23,311 bases of DNA from a virus: the IMG/VR virus record IMGVR_UViG_3300046694_000573, positions 1 through 23,311 of that record. One strand, 5' to 3'. The notes beneath the pieces were generated by a model. The model had not been told where the DNA came from. It saw nothing but the letters and a program-made list of their open reading frames with translations, and searched no databases. Shown one piece after another: positions 13,935-22,922 of the stretch. The stretch's first letter is position 1; the number at the start of each line of letters is the position of its first letter. The position numbers and the translations under genes were made by a program.

Positions 13935-14300
13935 ATGACGACCCACGAGAAACGCTGGGATGGCCTGACCATCACCCGTGATCTGGCGATAGGCGTTTTC
14001 TACGCGGGTTCTCGTCACAAGACCTTCACCCTGCGCGTACCCGTCGCTGGCGACTTGATTGCCGCCCAGCAAGCGTACCCGCAGGGCCCCATGCAACTGA
14101 TCAGCATCGACGTCTACCGCCAGCAATTGCTGGCCTTGGGCGAGATTCCGACAGAGGCATTGACGGTCGAGCTGTTGCGCGCCGAATTGGCTGAAACCGA
14201 TCTGGCGATCATCGCTCGCGCTGACGAAGACCTGGAAAAAAAGCTCGCGCCGCCGAGCGCGGCATCACCGATTGGCGACGGGTCGAACACGCCCTCGTAA
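13935..14300 (+). CDS. Tail assembly chaperone, unshifted product (gp41-like)
   Basis: A 121-residue protein in the position of Mu gp41, the short form of the tail assembly chaperone pair that helps tape measure and tube assemble. It begins MTTHEKRWDGLTITRDLAIG. Near its end the gene contains A AAA AAG at 14237-14243, in the exact register of a -1 slippery heptamer, allowing a longer fused form. It is soluble, with no enzyme motif. Confidence 0.85.
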   Translation: MTTHEKRWDGLTITRDLAIGVFYAGSRHKTFTLRVPVAGDLIAAQQAYPQGPMQLISIDVYRQQLLALGEIPTEALTVELLRAELAETDLAIIARADEDLEKKLAPPSAASPIGDGSNTPS

Positions 14301-14425
14301 AACACGGTTACCGGCTGGACGAAATCAGCCGCATGAGCCGCGCGGAAATCGACGCCCGCGTTGATCTTCTGGTAGGCCGCAAGGCCGGCACCACTCGCTA
14401 CGTCAGTCAACGAAAGCGCAAATAG
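13935..14425 (+). CDS. Tail assembly chaperone, -1 frameshift fusion product
   Basis: About 163 residues. The first 103 are shared with the short product. At 14237-14243 (A AAA AAG, the dnaX-type heptamer) ribosomes can slip back one base and continue from GCT at 14243 for 60 codons to TAG 14423-14425. The extension begins ARAAERGITDWRRVEHALVK and ends QRKRK. A GC stem (14246-14250 with 14257-14261) starts just downstream and could stimulate slippage. This matches the conserved programmed frameshift of tail chaperone genes between tube and tape measure. The annotation joins 13935-14243 to 14243-14425. Confidence 0.85.
14237..14243 (+). promoter_or_regulatory. -1 programmed frameshift slippery site
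   Basis: Heptamer A AAA AAG in the chaperone reading frame (codons GAA AAA AAG). The A-run spans 14236-14242. A 5-bp GC stem with a 6-nt loop follows at 14246-14261. The -1 frame stays open for a further 60 codons, just reaching the tape measure leader. Confidence 0.85.
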
Positions 14426-14434
14426 AGGTTAATC

Positions 14435-16168
14435 ATGAGTTCAGATCCAAGCGTCTCATTGCGCATTCAGACCGAAGCCAGCAAAGAGGGCGCCAAGGCC
14501 TTGGCCGACCAGGCTTACAAGGCCAACGTCGCGGCCAGCAACCTGGCTCAGGCCGGGGTGACCAGCTACCAGATGGCCCGCCAGGCGCTGCGCGATACGT
14601 CCACCCAGGGCGCGAGCCTGTTGCGTCAGGAACTGCAGAGCGCGGGCAGTACCCTACGCGCCGTGAAAGCCCTGGCGGGTGGTGGGCGCGGCGAGCAGCT
14701 GCGCAGCTTCGCCAGCAACGGCCTGCACGACAGCGCTAGCCTGGATCGCCAGCTGATTCGTCTGCAACAGAGCAGCGGTATGAGCAACGGCCAGCGCCAC
14801 GAGTGGCGTGACGAAGGGGCACGGATTGCCCGTGCCTATGGGCTTAATCGTGCGGATGTGGACAGCGGCTTCGGCACCTTGATTGGCGCCGGCCTGAGCT
14901 ACTCCGCCGCGAAAAAAGCCAGCGACGCCTTGGGCCGCACGAGTGCCGTTACCGGTAGCGATTCGGCCACCCTTGGGCAGGCCCTGCTCGGCGGCGCCAG
15001 TGCCTTTAACGTCGACCTTAACCAGGACGGCGCGGCACTCGGTCTGCTGCAGAAAATGACCGTGGCTGGCCGTCTTGGTGGGCCGGGGTTCGAGCAACTA
15101 ACCGAACTGTTCCCACGTATTGGCGCCAGTGCGGCGAGTGCCGGGTTATCGATCGAGCAGACTCTGGCGCTGCTGGGCACTTTGCCCAAAGCGGCGCTGC
15201 AAAGCGCGGAGGTTGGCGCCCTGATCAGTGCTGCCAGACCGGCGAACTTCTCGCCGGCCGCCGGTAGCAGCGTGACCAACTTAGGTGTGCGGGCCGGTCA
15301 GATTGGCAATGCCGCCGCGGTGTTCGGTAACGACCTGAACCAGAACCTGGCCAGCGCCAGCGGTACCTCGGCACGGGTAAAAGCCACTGTGGGGCAGGCG
15401 CTTGATCGTATGGCGCAACCGCTGAACAACAGCCTGGCACAGGCCGGCAGTTACCTGCTCGATGACCTCAACTTGTCCGGCGAGCACCTGTTGGGCACTG
15501 CCGCTGCGGCCGGTATTGGCGCGCATTACGCCGGACGTGGTGCCGGTGCGTTGTTCAACCGTTTTGTGGGGGCGCAGACCCTGCAAAACGTTGCAGTGGG
15601 CAAGGTGCTGCAGGACGCGGCAGGCGTCACCTCGGTGTTTGTCACCAACTGGCCTGTCGGCTCGTTGGGGATACCCGATATCGGGCTGGACACAGGCGGC
15701 GCTGGAGCGGGCAAAAAGCCTGGGCTGGGCCGGCTTAGGGGATTGTTAAAGGGCGGCGGTGTTCGCGGGCTTGTTCTGGCAGAACTGCTGGACAACGCCG
15801 ACGAGCTCTTCACTCCGCTTCCTGGCGATCGCCTTCCACAACCTGATGAAGAGAGTTCGGCCGCTCAGAACGCTGGTGCGGATTCCGCTTGGTTGCACAA
15901 GAACGCCGCGCGTATTCCTCAGGACGGCAGCGGCTTGAATGCCACTGATGGTGCCGCCAGCGAGTCCCAAGCCTGGGCCTCGGGCCTGTCTTCACGACTG
16001 GTCGACGGCGCCCTGGCGATGCCGATTGGCAGTGGTGCGCAGGCGGCCGAAACGCGCCTGGCGGAGCTGCTGAGCAAGCCCCTGGTGATCGAGGTCAGGA
16101 CCGACAGCGACATGATCATGGCGGAAGTTGAACGCCGTACCGAAATGCAGATGAGGCGTGGACAATGA
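14435..16168 (+). CDS. Tail tape measure protein
   Basis: A 577-residue tape measure: long Ala/Gly/Ser/Leu-rich helices, starting MSSDPSVSLRIQTEASKEGA, with a hydrophobic region around 355-385. It sits directly after the chaperone frameshift. In Mu-like tails this protein sets tail length, at about 1.5 angstrom per residue. Near 577 residues this suggests a tail of roughly 85-95 nm, an inference from length only. It is followed by a 4-base overlap with the gp43-like gene. Confidence 0.9.
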   Translation: MSSDPSVSLRIQTEASKEGAKALADQAYKANVAASNLAQAGVTSYQMARQALRDTSTQGASLLRQELQSAGSTLRAVKALAGGGRGEQLRSFASNGLHDSASLDRQLIRLQQSSGMSNGQRHEWRDEGARIARAYGLNRADVDSGFGTLIGAGLSYSAAKKASDALGRTSAVTGSDSATLGQALLGGASAFNVDLNQDGAALGLLQKMTVAGRLGGPGFEQLTELFPRIGASAASAGLSIEQTLALLGTLPKAALQSAEVGALISAARPANFSPAAGSSVTNLGVRAGQIGNAAAVFGNDLNQNLASASGTSARVKATVGQALDRMAQPLNNSLAQAGSYLLDDLNLSGEHLLGTAAAAGIGAHYAGRGAGALFNRFVGAQTLQNVAVGKVLQDAAGVTSVFVTNWPVGSLGIPDIGLDTGGAGAGKKPGLGRLRGLLKGGGVRGLVLAELLDNADELFTPLPGDRLPQPDEESSAAQNAGADSAWLHKNAARIPQDGSGLNATDGAASESQAWASGLSSRLVDGALAMPIGSGAQAAETRLAELLSKPLVIEVRTDSDMIMAEVERRTEMQMRRGQ

Positions 16169-17451
16169 GTTGGGCTGAAACGTTATTCGACGCCTCGTTC
16201 CGGGGTGTACCGCTACAGGTCATCAGCGAGAATCTGGAGGGCACCCGCGCGCTGTCGCAGCATGGCACGCCCTACAAAGACGGCGATGCCGTCGTCGACC
16301 TGGGCCGCGCGGCGCGCAAGTTCGAGCTGAACGTGGTGGTCTATGGCAACAGCTACGAGCGCGAGTTGCGCGAGCTGCTGGAGAGCCTGGATACCCTCGG
16401 CCCGGGCGAGCTGATTCACCCGGTGTACGGCAGCCTCAACGTGGTGGTGCAGGACTGGAAAGTCTTGCACGCGGCCGACCGGCCGAACTACGCAACGGTG
16501 ACCCTGCACGTTGTCGAAGCCAGTGCTGACGCACCGTTTTTCCCAGCCGATGAAACCGGCTGGCAGCATGGCCTGTACGACATGCTGGGGCGGGTCGACT
16601 CGCTGGTGGCGAAGGTTCAGGAGCTGATCAGTGGTGGTTGGGTCGGCTTGCTGGAAACCACCCTCGGCCTGCCGGGCATCGGCTTGCGTTTGCGCCAGCT
16701 GCGCTCGCAGATTCTCGGGGTGGTATCGGGGGTCACCTCGATGGCCAGCAACCCGGCAGGGGCTTTTGACCCGCTGCTTGATCTGCTGCGCACCCCCAGC
16801 GAAATCCGTGCGGCGATCCAGCTCAGCACCCCCAGCAGCCTGCGCGGCTTGCTGGCCCGCAGCGGTTTGCCGACCAGCGTGCCGGGCAGCGCCAGCCTGG
16901 TGGCGGAGGTGGCGCGGGTCGGTGCCGAGCTGTTGAGCAGTGCCCGAGTGGGCAATACCCCGGATGCCAGCCGCCTGCCGAACGCCATGCCGAGTGATCC
17001 GGTCAGCGCCAGCGCCTACGGCCTGCTGGTGCTGCTGACCACCGAGCTGGCGCTGTCCCACGCCCAGGCCGCCACGGCGTTGCTCGACGACGAGACGCAA
17101 ACCCAGACCCTCAGCCCGAATGAAATCGAAGGCCTGGCCAACCTGGTGCGCTCGCTGATCCAGGCCGCCATCCTGCTGCACCGCCGCCTGTATGACGTGG
17201 AAGTGGCGCTGCCGACCATCGAGGCGCTGCGCGGCATCGCCGCCCTGGTGCAGACCCGTGCCCAGCAAGTGATTCTGCTCAGCCCGCCGCTGCTCGAACG
17301 CACCCTGGAGTCCCCGGCCAGCCTGCGCCTGTTGGCCCACCGCTGGTACCAGGACCACAGCCGCGCCAACGAGCTGCTGCGCCTGAACCCCACCCTCAAA
17401 ACGCCGCACAACCTTGCGGCCGGCCAAGTGGTGCGTGCCTATGCCCAGTGA
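16165..17451 (+). CDS. Mu gp43-like protein (DNA circularisation N-terminal family)
   Basis: A 428-residue protein with the DNA_circ_N family opening (SWAETLFDASFRGVPLQVIS, then an RGAARKFELNVVVYG-like stretch at about 50-63). In Mu it is gpN (gp43), once proposed to help circularise injected DNA, now regarded as a tail/baseplate-associated protein; in a headless particle only the structural role is relevant. The C-terminal half is long helical, Leu/Ala rich, ending with a LysM-like PTLKTPHNLAAGQVVRAYAQ stretch. It shares 11 bases with the hub gene start (17441). Confidence 0.88.
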   Translation: MSWAETLFDASFRGVPLQVISENLEGTRALSQHGTPYKDGDAVVDLGRAARKFELNVVVYGNSYERELRELLESLDTLGPGELIHPVYGSLNVVVQDWKVLHAADRPNYATVTLHVVEASADAPFFPADETGWQHGLYDMLGRVDSLVAKVQELISGGWVGLLETTLGLPGIGLRLRQLRSQILGVVSGVTSMASNPAGAFDPLLDLLRTPSEIRAAIQLSTPSSLRGLLARSGLPTSVPGSASLVAEVARVGAELLSSARVGNTPDASRLPNAMPSDPVSASAYGLLVLLTTELALSHAQAATALLDDETQTQTLSPNEIEGLANLVRSLIQAAILLHRRLYDVEVALPTIEALRGIAALVQTRAQQVILLSPPLLERTLESPASLRLLAHRWYQDHSRANELLRLNPTLKTPHNLAAGQVVRAYAQ

Positions 17452-18541
17452 ATCGATAAGCCTGGCCATTGGCGGTGACGCCCATGCGCAGTGGGACAGC
17501 TGGTCGGTGGAGTCGGACTTGCGCACGCCAGCTGATGGCTTCGAGCTGGCGCTGCATACTCAGGACACGGCGCGTTTGTCAGAGCTGCTGGTGGCGGGTT
17601 CGGCCTGCACACTGAGCCTGGGCGCGGATCGGGTATTGACGGGCTGGATTGATGAGGTCATCCACGAGGTGTCGCGAGCAGGCGTGACCATCAAGGTTAC
17701 CGGTCGTGATGCGGCGGCGATCCTAGTGGATAGCACGCCACCCTTTATCTGCATGCACGATGCCGGGTTGCTGGAAGTGGTGGAGCAGATCGCCCGGCCT
17801 TTGGGAATAACCCGGGTGGACATTCATAACGTCGATCCCAAGAACTCCAAACGTGTGCAACTGGCGCCCACGCAGAAAGCATGGGATGCGATCAAGGCGG
17901 TAGCAGAGACGAACAACCTGTGGCCATGGATGGAGGCCGATGGCCGATTGGTGATTGGTGTTCCGGACTATTCCAGCGCCCCTGCGGACACCTTGCTGTT
18001 GCGCCTGGATGGTGTCGGCAACAACGTCAGCAACCTGTCTGTACGCCGCTCCTATGCCGACCGCTACAGCCATGTTTTTGTGTATGGCCAACATGGTCAG
18101 TACACCAGCGAAAACTATGACTTTGCTGGTAACCGGGTGGCGGCGGCGTTTCAGGACAAGACCATGGTCCGCTATCGACCGACAACGGTCGAGGCGCCCG
18201 TGCAAAACCAGCAGCATGCCGATCAGGTAGCCCGAGACCAGATTGCCAACAGTCGTCTGGAAGGGCTGGAAATACAGGCTGTCGTGCAAGGTCATCGGAC
18301 TGCCGCGGGCGATCTCTGGACACCAGGCCAACGGGTGATTGTGCGCAGCGAACCGCACGACCTGGACGCGACGTTTTTCCTGATGTCGCGCAAGCTCAGC
18401 CTGTCCCGCAGCAGCGGGCCAACCACGCTGTTGCGCCTGGTTGAGGACAAGGTGTGGAAATCCCACAGCTCGCTGGCCGATGCCTACAAGGGCAAGGCCA
18501 CCTCTGTTGAAACCTTTGTCGAAGTAAAGGCGGCGAAATGA
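17441..18541 (+). CDS. Baseplate hub protein (Mu gp44/gpP-like)
   Basis: A 366-residue hub protein, close to Mu gp44 (379). It begins MPSESISLAIGGDAHAQWDS, with beta-rich gpD-like domains: DRVLTGWIDEVIHEV (about 61-75) and KVTGRDAAAILVDSTPP (about 85-101). It forms the central ring holding spike and tube. Start at ATG 17441 (the upstream in-frame ATG at 17414 lies inside the preceding gene and gives nine extra residues). It ends with ATGA into the spike gene. Confidence 0.88.
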   Translation: MPSESISLAIGGDAHAQWDSWSVESDLRTPADGFELALHTQDTARLSELLVAGSACTLSLGADRVLTGWIDEVIHEVSRAGVTIKVTGRDAAAILVDSTPPFICMHDAGLLEVVEQIARPLGITRVDIHNVDPKNSKRVQLAPTQKAWDAIKAVAETNNLWPWMEADGRLVIGVPDYSSAPADTLLLRLDGVGNNVSNLSVRRSYADRYSHVFVYGQHGQYTSENYDFAGNRVAAAFQDKTMVRYRPTTVEAPVQNQQHADQVARDQIANSRLEGLEIQAVVQGHRTAAGDLWTPGQRVIVRSEPHDLDATFFLMSRKLSLSRSSGPTTLLRLVEDKVWKSHSSLADAYKGKATSVETFVEVKAAK

Positions 18542-19098
18542 AGACCTTTGCGCAAATGATGCGGCAACAGTCCGCCGCCGAACGCTCCAACTTCCGCCAG
18601 GCGTTCCGCGCTGTCGCTGCTCGCAATACCCAGGGCAAATTGATTGGCGTGGAGATGGAAGGCCTGGCCGGCGAAGCGGTGTCTGGCGAGTTGTTCCAGC
18701 ACTACGGCTTCACCTCCGCGCCGCTGGCCGGGGCCGAATTCATTGCCGTGCCGGTGGGCGGTAATAGCCGCCACACCGTGGTGGTCGCCAGTGAGGACGG
18801 GCGTTACCGCATCACCCTGCAGGACGGCGAGGTGGCCTTGTACAGCGACGAAGGCGACCGCGTGCACCTCAAGCGTGGGCGGGTGGTCGAGGTGGTGACC
18901 CAGACCCTGCTGGTCAGCGCCGGGCAGAAGGTGCGCTTCGACACGCCACTGCTCGAGGTCAGCGGCCAGGTGCAGGTGAGCGGCGATATCAGCAGTGCCG
19001 CCGAGGTTCGCGACCACACCCGCAGCCTGCAGGCCGACCGCGATATCTACAACGGCCATACCCATGGCAGCGGCCCGGCGCCCACGCAAAAGCAGTGA
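18538..19098 (+). CDS. Baseplate spike protein (Mu gp45/gpV-like)
   Basis: A 186-residue spike, similar in length to Mu gp45 (197). N-terminal OB-like region, then beta-helix type sequence with VALYSDEGDRVHLKRGRVVE and a tip containing His174-Thr-His176 near the C-terminus. The HxH pair is the iron-coordinating apex seen in such spikes. The trimer pierces the target outer membrane. A 92-base gap with no ORF or clear promoter follows before gp46. Confidence 0.9.
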   Translation: MKTFAQMMRQQSAAERSNFRQAFRAVAARNTQGKLIGVEMEGLAGEAVSGELFQHYGFTSAPLAGAEFIAVPVGGNSRHTVVVASEDGRYRITLQDGEVALYSDEGDRVHLKRGRVVEVVTQTLLVSAGQKVRFDTPLLEVSGQVQVSGDISSAAEVRDHTRSLQADRDIYNGHTHGSGPAPTQKQ

Positions 19099-19190
19099 GG
19101 CCGGTTTGACCCTACGCGCGCGTGGCAAGGCCTTGAGCCTTAAAACGCGCTGAAACTCCCCCCTGGTAACGCGCGAGGCAACCTACAGCC

Positions 19191-19541
19191 ATGGACGCAG
19201 GAATTGAAACGACGACAGGCGATTTGTCCGGTGAGCGCATCCGCTCGCTGGCCAACGCCGTGTATCTCCGACTGAAGACCCCGCTGGGCAGCTACTGGGC
19301 CGATGTGTCGCTGGGTTCGCGCCTGCATGAACTGGCGCGGGCCAAGGACCTGGCGCGGATCGGCAAGCTGGCCACGCAATACGCTGAGCAGGCCTTGCAG
19401 CCATTGCTCGATGACCGACGCGCGACGTCGGTGCAAGTGACCGCCCAGCAGCCCCATGACGGTTGGCTGCTGCTGGTGGTCGAGGTGGTGGATGCCGGTG
19501 GCAGCCCCCAGGTGTTCAAACATCTTGTGCAGGTGATCTGA
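19191..19541 (+). CDS. Baseplate wedge protein (Mu gp46, gp25-like/GPW family)
   Basis: A 116-residue protein of the gpW/T4 gp25 family: TPLGSYWADVSLGSRLHELA then a helical region and VQVTAQQPHDGWLLLVVEVV. It initiates sheath assembly at the baseplate. In the Mu order it lies between spike and gp47. Start ATG 19191, after GAGGC. It overlaps gp47 by one base (TGATG). Confidence 0.85.
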   Translation: MDAGIETTTGDLSGERIRSLANAVYLRLKTPLGSYWADVSLGSRLHELARAKDLARIGKLATQYAEQALQPLLDDRRATSVQVTAQQPHDGWLLLVVEVVDAGGSPQVFKHLVQVI

Positions 19542-20611
19542 TGGCCTTTGTAGCCAACACGTACGAAAACATTCTGGCCGGCATTCTGCGTGACATCCGC
19601 AGCCTGCAGCCACAAGCCGATATCGGCAGCGACAGCGACAACTACGTGCGCGCCGCCGCCTTTGCCGCGGCCACCGAAGGCCTCTATCAAAAGCTCGCCT
19701 GGCTGTACCGGCAGATCTTTCCCGATACCGCCGATGAGGAAGAGCTGCTGCACGTTGCCGCACTGCGCAAAGTGCTGCGCAAAGAGGCGGTCGCCGCCAC
19801 TGGCACGGTGCGCTTGAGCGGTGTCGCCGGTGTCGAACTGCTGCAGGGCGCCAGCCTCAAACACATCGCCAGTGGCGCGGTGTTCAACCTGCTGGACAGC
19901 GTGCGCATGGGCAGCGACGGCACCGCCTCAGTCGCGGTAAAAGCCGCCGTGGCCGGTGCCGCGCTGAACGCCCTGAGCGGCCCCTTGAGCGTCACCAGCC
20001 CGCCCTTGGGCCTCGATGCGGCAGCTGCGTTTGTGCAGCCAACCGAAGGTGGCGAAGACCAGGAATCCATCGACTCGGTGCTGGCGCGCTACCTCGACAT
20101 CCTGCAAAAACCACCCGCCGGTGGCGCCGATTACGACTTCGAGCGCTGGGCCAAGGAAGTCCCCGGCGTGGCCGGTGCCATCGCCCTGCCCAGACGCCGT
20201 GGCGCCGGCACAGTGGATGTGGTGATCACCGCCAGCAATGGCGCGCCGTCGCCTGAGGTCACTGCGGCTTGCCAAGCCGCTATCGAAGCGCAGTGCTCGG
20301 TGATCGCTGATGTCCAGGTATTTGTCCCGGCCTTGCGCGTAGTCAATTGCAGCGCCCGGGTGGAACTGGACAGCGACTACCACCTGGAGGACGTGCAGGT
20401 CGCAGCGCAGGCTGCCTACGAGGCCTTGTTGGGTGCCTTGCAGCCAATGGAGCCGCTCAAGCGCTCGCAACTGGAAGCGATGGTCAGCAACCTGGCCGGG
20501 ATCAAAGACCGCAGCGTGTTGACCCCGACTGGCAACGTCGCCGCAGCGGATGACCCCGAGCTGATCGGCTGGATTCGTCCCGGCACCATCACCCTGGAGC
20601 TGATGCCGTGA
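19541..20611 (+). CDS. Baseplate wedge protein J family (Mu gp47-like)
   Basis: A 356-residue baseplate J-like protein (Mu gp47 is about 360), starting MAFVANTYENILAGILRDIR. The core includes DNYVRAAAFAAATEGLYQKL and IFPDTADEEELLHVAALRKV, and the later RWAKEVPGVAGAIALPRRRG motif is typical of the family (VPGV around positions 205-208). It forms the wedge that transmits the signal from fibre binding to sheath contraction. Its start at 19541 is set by the TGATG overlap; the earlier start of this frame lies inside gp46. Confidence 0.9.
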   Translation: MAFVANTYENILAGILRDIRSLQPQADIGSDSDNYVRAAAFAAATEGLYQKLAWLYRQIFPDTADEEELLHVAALRKVLRKEAVAATGTVRLSGVAGVELLQGASLKHIASGAVFNLLDSVRMGSDGTASVAVKAAVAGAALNALSGPLSVTSPPLGLDAAAAFVQPTEGGEDQESIDSVLARYLDILQKPPAGGADYDFERWAKEVPGVAGAIALPRRRGAGTVDVVITASNGAPSPEVTAACQAAIEAQCSVIADVQVFVPALRVVNCSARVELDSDYHLEDVQVAAQAAYEALLGALQPMEPLKRSQLEAMVSNLAGIKDRSVLTPTGNVAAADDPELIGWIRPGTITLELMP

Positions 20612-21183
20612 CCAGCGTCGCCGACCAGCTACGGCTCCTGCTGCCCCCCGTAGCCTACGACCCCAACGCACCGCGCCTGTCGGCCGTGATTCAGGCCGAG
20701 GCAAATGCCTTGTCCACTGCCGAGAACCGCGGCGACGCGGTGTACCAAACGCTGTTCCCGGACACCGGCGAAGGCCTGTCCGACTGGGAACGGGTGCTGG
20801 CCTTGCCCGATCCGTGCCTGGTGGGCGAGACCCAGACCATCCGCCAGCGGGTGCACGCGGTGGTCAGCAAATGGCAAGGCAATGGCGGCCAGAGCCGGGC
20901 GTTTTTCATCGCCCTGGCTGAGGCCTTGGGTTACCAGATTTCCATCACCGTTTTTAAACCCGCGCTGGCGGGCCTTGCGCGAGCGGGCGACCCGGTCAAC
21001 GGCGGCGATTGGAACTTCGCCTGGCGGGTGAATGCACCCGCCGTGACCATCACCCGCGCCGTGGCGGGCCTGACGGGCGCAGGCGACCCACTGGCGGTCT
21101 GGGGCAACAAATCACTTGAATGCCGGCTTAGCCAAATGAAGCCGGCGGAATCGATCGTAATTTTTGGTTATGGAGACGACTAA
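20608..21183 (+). CDS. Baseplate/tail protein (Mu gp48-like, DUF2313/YmfQ)
   Basis: A 191-residue protein with the DUF2313 pattern (SVADQLRLLLPPVAYDPNAP, then TLFPDTGEGLSDWERVLALP). In Mu it lies between gp47 and the tail fibre, and probably links fibres to the baseplate (like P2 gpI). GTG start at 20608 overlaps the gp47 stop. Ends with one-base overlap with the tail fibre gene. Confidence 0.87.
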   Translation: MTSVADQLRLLLPPVAYDPNAPRLSAVIQAEANALSTAENRGDAVYQTLFPDTGEGLSDWERVLALPDPCLVGETQTIRQRVHAVVSKWQGNGGQSRAFFIALAEALGYQISITVFKPALAGLARAGDPVNGGDWNFAWRVNAPAVTITRAVAGLTGAGDPLAVWGNKSLECRLSQMKPAESIVIFGYGDD

Positions 21184-22325
21184 TGCAGAAGATCAGTAGC
21201 AGCACTGGTACGGCAACGCCGGCTGGTGAGTTCACCTCTGGCAGCTCTGCCGGCGGTATCCCAGCCACCCTCATTACTGCGGAGTGGTTGACCTCCGTCC
21301 AGCGCGAGCTGGCGGCTGTACTCAATGCCGCAGGCGTGGCGCTGAACCCGGCAAACGATGCCCAATTGCTCGAGGCCATTGGGGCGTTGAGTACCTGGGG
21401 CAACCTGCGCAACAAGCCGACCAGCTTTCCGCCGGTGGCGCACACCCATACCTGGGGCAGCATTGAAGGCAAGCCGACAGAATTTCCGGTGAGTTGGAGC
21501 TCTGTGGATAACAAACCCAACGCCATCAGTGCCCTGACGCGCGTCACGACCATTAGTGCTGATACGGCATTATCGGCTGCCCATATGGGGTTGGTGCTGG
21601 TGGATGCCAACGCGGCGGCACGCTCGATCACCCTGCCGCTGGCCAACGCCGATCTGGGGGTTGCGGACATCATCATCCGCCGCACGGATAACAGCGGTAA
21701 CCGTCTGGTGGTGAACGTCGCAGGCTCCAACAAGATCAAGTTCCACACCCATCTGCGACCCGAGGGCTATCCATTTCTGGTGCTGATGGGCGCGGGCGAC
21801 TGGTGGCATCTGCGCAGTGATGGTCAGGGCAACTGGTGGCCATTGAGCCGCCTGGATGGCGACGCGTTGGGGCGTCCGGTATTTGAGACCACCACGCTGG
21901 TGGCTCCAGGTGGCTGGGGTGTGTTCAGTGGCACCGTATTCAACCGGTCTGAATGGCCCTGGATGTGGGATCACGCCCAGCAGTCGGGCATGTTCACCAC
22001 CGAGGCCGCACGTGTCGGCATGGAAGGCGGCTGGACCAGCGGCGATGGCGCGCTGACGTTCCGTGGTCCGGATGGTCGGGGTGAGTTCCTGCGCATTCTG
22101 GATGGTGGTCGTGGCATTGACCCCTCGCGCGTTGCAGGTAGCTGGCAGGTCGACGATTTCAAATCGCACAGTCATGACACCAACGTCTATCCCGAAAAAC
22201 TGTCGGGCGGTAACTACTCCACTGTCCGCCCATCGACGGGCAGCGGTTACCTGACCTCCAACACCGGTGGCACGGAAACCCGTCCCCGCAACATCGCCTA
22301 TCCAGGCCGTATCAAGCTGATCTGA
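21183..22325 (+). CDS. Tail fibre / receptor-binding protein
   Basis: A 380-residue tail fibre protein. N-terminal baseplate-anchoring region (MQKISSSTGTATPAGEFTSG), a repeated WG(N/S)-like stretch (about 88-118: TWGNLRNKPTSF and TWGSIEGKPTEF), then a beta-rich domain and a collar-like C-terminus ending GGTETRPRNIAYPGRIKLI. That ending is a common phage tail-collar signature. It should decide which strains are bound and killed. It is short for an R-type fibre, and only one fibre gene with no invertase is present, so specificity seems fixed. Confidence 0.88.
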   Translation: MQKISSSTGTATPAGEFTSGSSAGGIPATLITAEWLTSVQRELAAVLNAAGVALNPANDAQLLEAIGALSTWGNLRNKPTSFPPVAHTHTWGSIEGKPTEFPVSWSSVDNKPNAISALTRVTTISADTALSAAHMGLVLVDANAAARSITLPLANADLGVADIIIRRTDNSGNRLVVNVAGSNKIKFHTHLRPEGYPFLVLMGAGDWWHLRSDGQGNWWPLSRLDGDALGRPVFETTTLVAPGGWGVFSGTVFNRSEWPWMWDHAQQSGMFTTEAARVGMEGGWTSGDGALTFRGPDGRGEFLRILDGGRGIDPSRVAGSWQVDDFKSHSHDTNVYPEKLSGGNYSTVRPSTGSGYLTSNTGGTETRPRNIAYPGRIKLI

Positions 22326-22332
22326 GGAACCC

Positions 22333-22887
22333 ATGAATATCTATCTGATCGATACCCAGGGCGCGCTGATCGGCCCAGTAGAACTGCAAGAAATCCCAGG
22401 GCTTGGCATTCAGCTCCCGGGCAACGCCATCTCCCTGACAGACTCGCTACCGGATGCTGAGGTAGGCAAGGCATGGGCGCTGGTCGAAGGCCAGCCGGTG
22501 CTACTGCAGGATAATCGTGGCGCGGTCTACAGCACCTCGACCGGTGTGCGAGAGAATTGGCAGCTACTGGGTGAACTACCTGCAGGCGTGACTGCGCAGC
22601 CATTCCCAGGCCCCTATTTTGTTTGGAGCGGTACTGCTTGGGCGCTTGACCAGAACGCCAAGCTTGCCGCCGAGACTGCTCACGCGCTGGCTGAGCGGGA
22701 TGAGCGAATGCAGGTTGCCACTGCACGGATTGCTCCACTGCAAGATGCCGTTGATCTCGGCGAGGCGACGGCCAACGAGGAGCCATTGCTGTTGGCTTGG
22801 AAGCGTTACCGAGTAGCGCTCAACCGTATCCAGCAGCAATCCGGGTTTCCGGTAGACATAGTGTGGCCGGACACTCCGGCAGCGTGA
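22333..22887 (+). CDS. Tail fibre assembly chaperone
   Basis: A 184-residue protein of the caudoviral tail-fibre-assembly family (Mu gpU-like): MNIYLIDTQGALIGPVELQE, an acidic proline-rich middle, WSGTAWALDQNA, then helical segments and a final VALNRIQQQSGFPVDIVWP motif typical of the family. It helps the fibre trimerise and is not in the mature particle. Usually it evolves together with the fibre. It follows the fibre by 7 bases and is the last gene of the element. Confidence 0.9.
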   Translation: MNIYLIDTQGALIGPVELQEIPGLGIQLPGNAISLTDSLPDAEVGKAWALVEGQPVLLQDNRGAVYSTSTGVRENWQLLGELPAGVTAQPFPGPYFVWSGTAWALDQNAKLAAETAHALAERDERMQVATARIAPLQDAVDLGEATANEEPLLLAWKRYRVALNRIQQQSGFPVDIVWPDTPAA

Positions 22888-22922
22888 GGAGAGGCGCTCT
22901 GGTGGCGGTCGTGAGAGCCGCC
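22866..22922 (+). other. Hairpins at the end of the tail operon
   Basis: GCCGGA CAC TCCGGC (22866-22880) is a perfect 6-bp stem spanning the last chaperone codons, and GGCGG/CCGCC (22904-22908/22918-22922) is another stem. Neither is followed by a T-run, so they are not convincing intrinsic terminators. They may end or stabilise the late transcript. Confidence 0.3.

Noticed and set aside
16213-17526. 437-codon minus-strand open frame
   Set aside because: Antisense to the gp43-like gene, which has a recognised family start; the reverse product is low-complexity His/Gln/Ala-rich.
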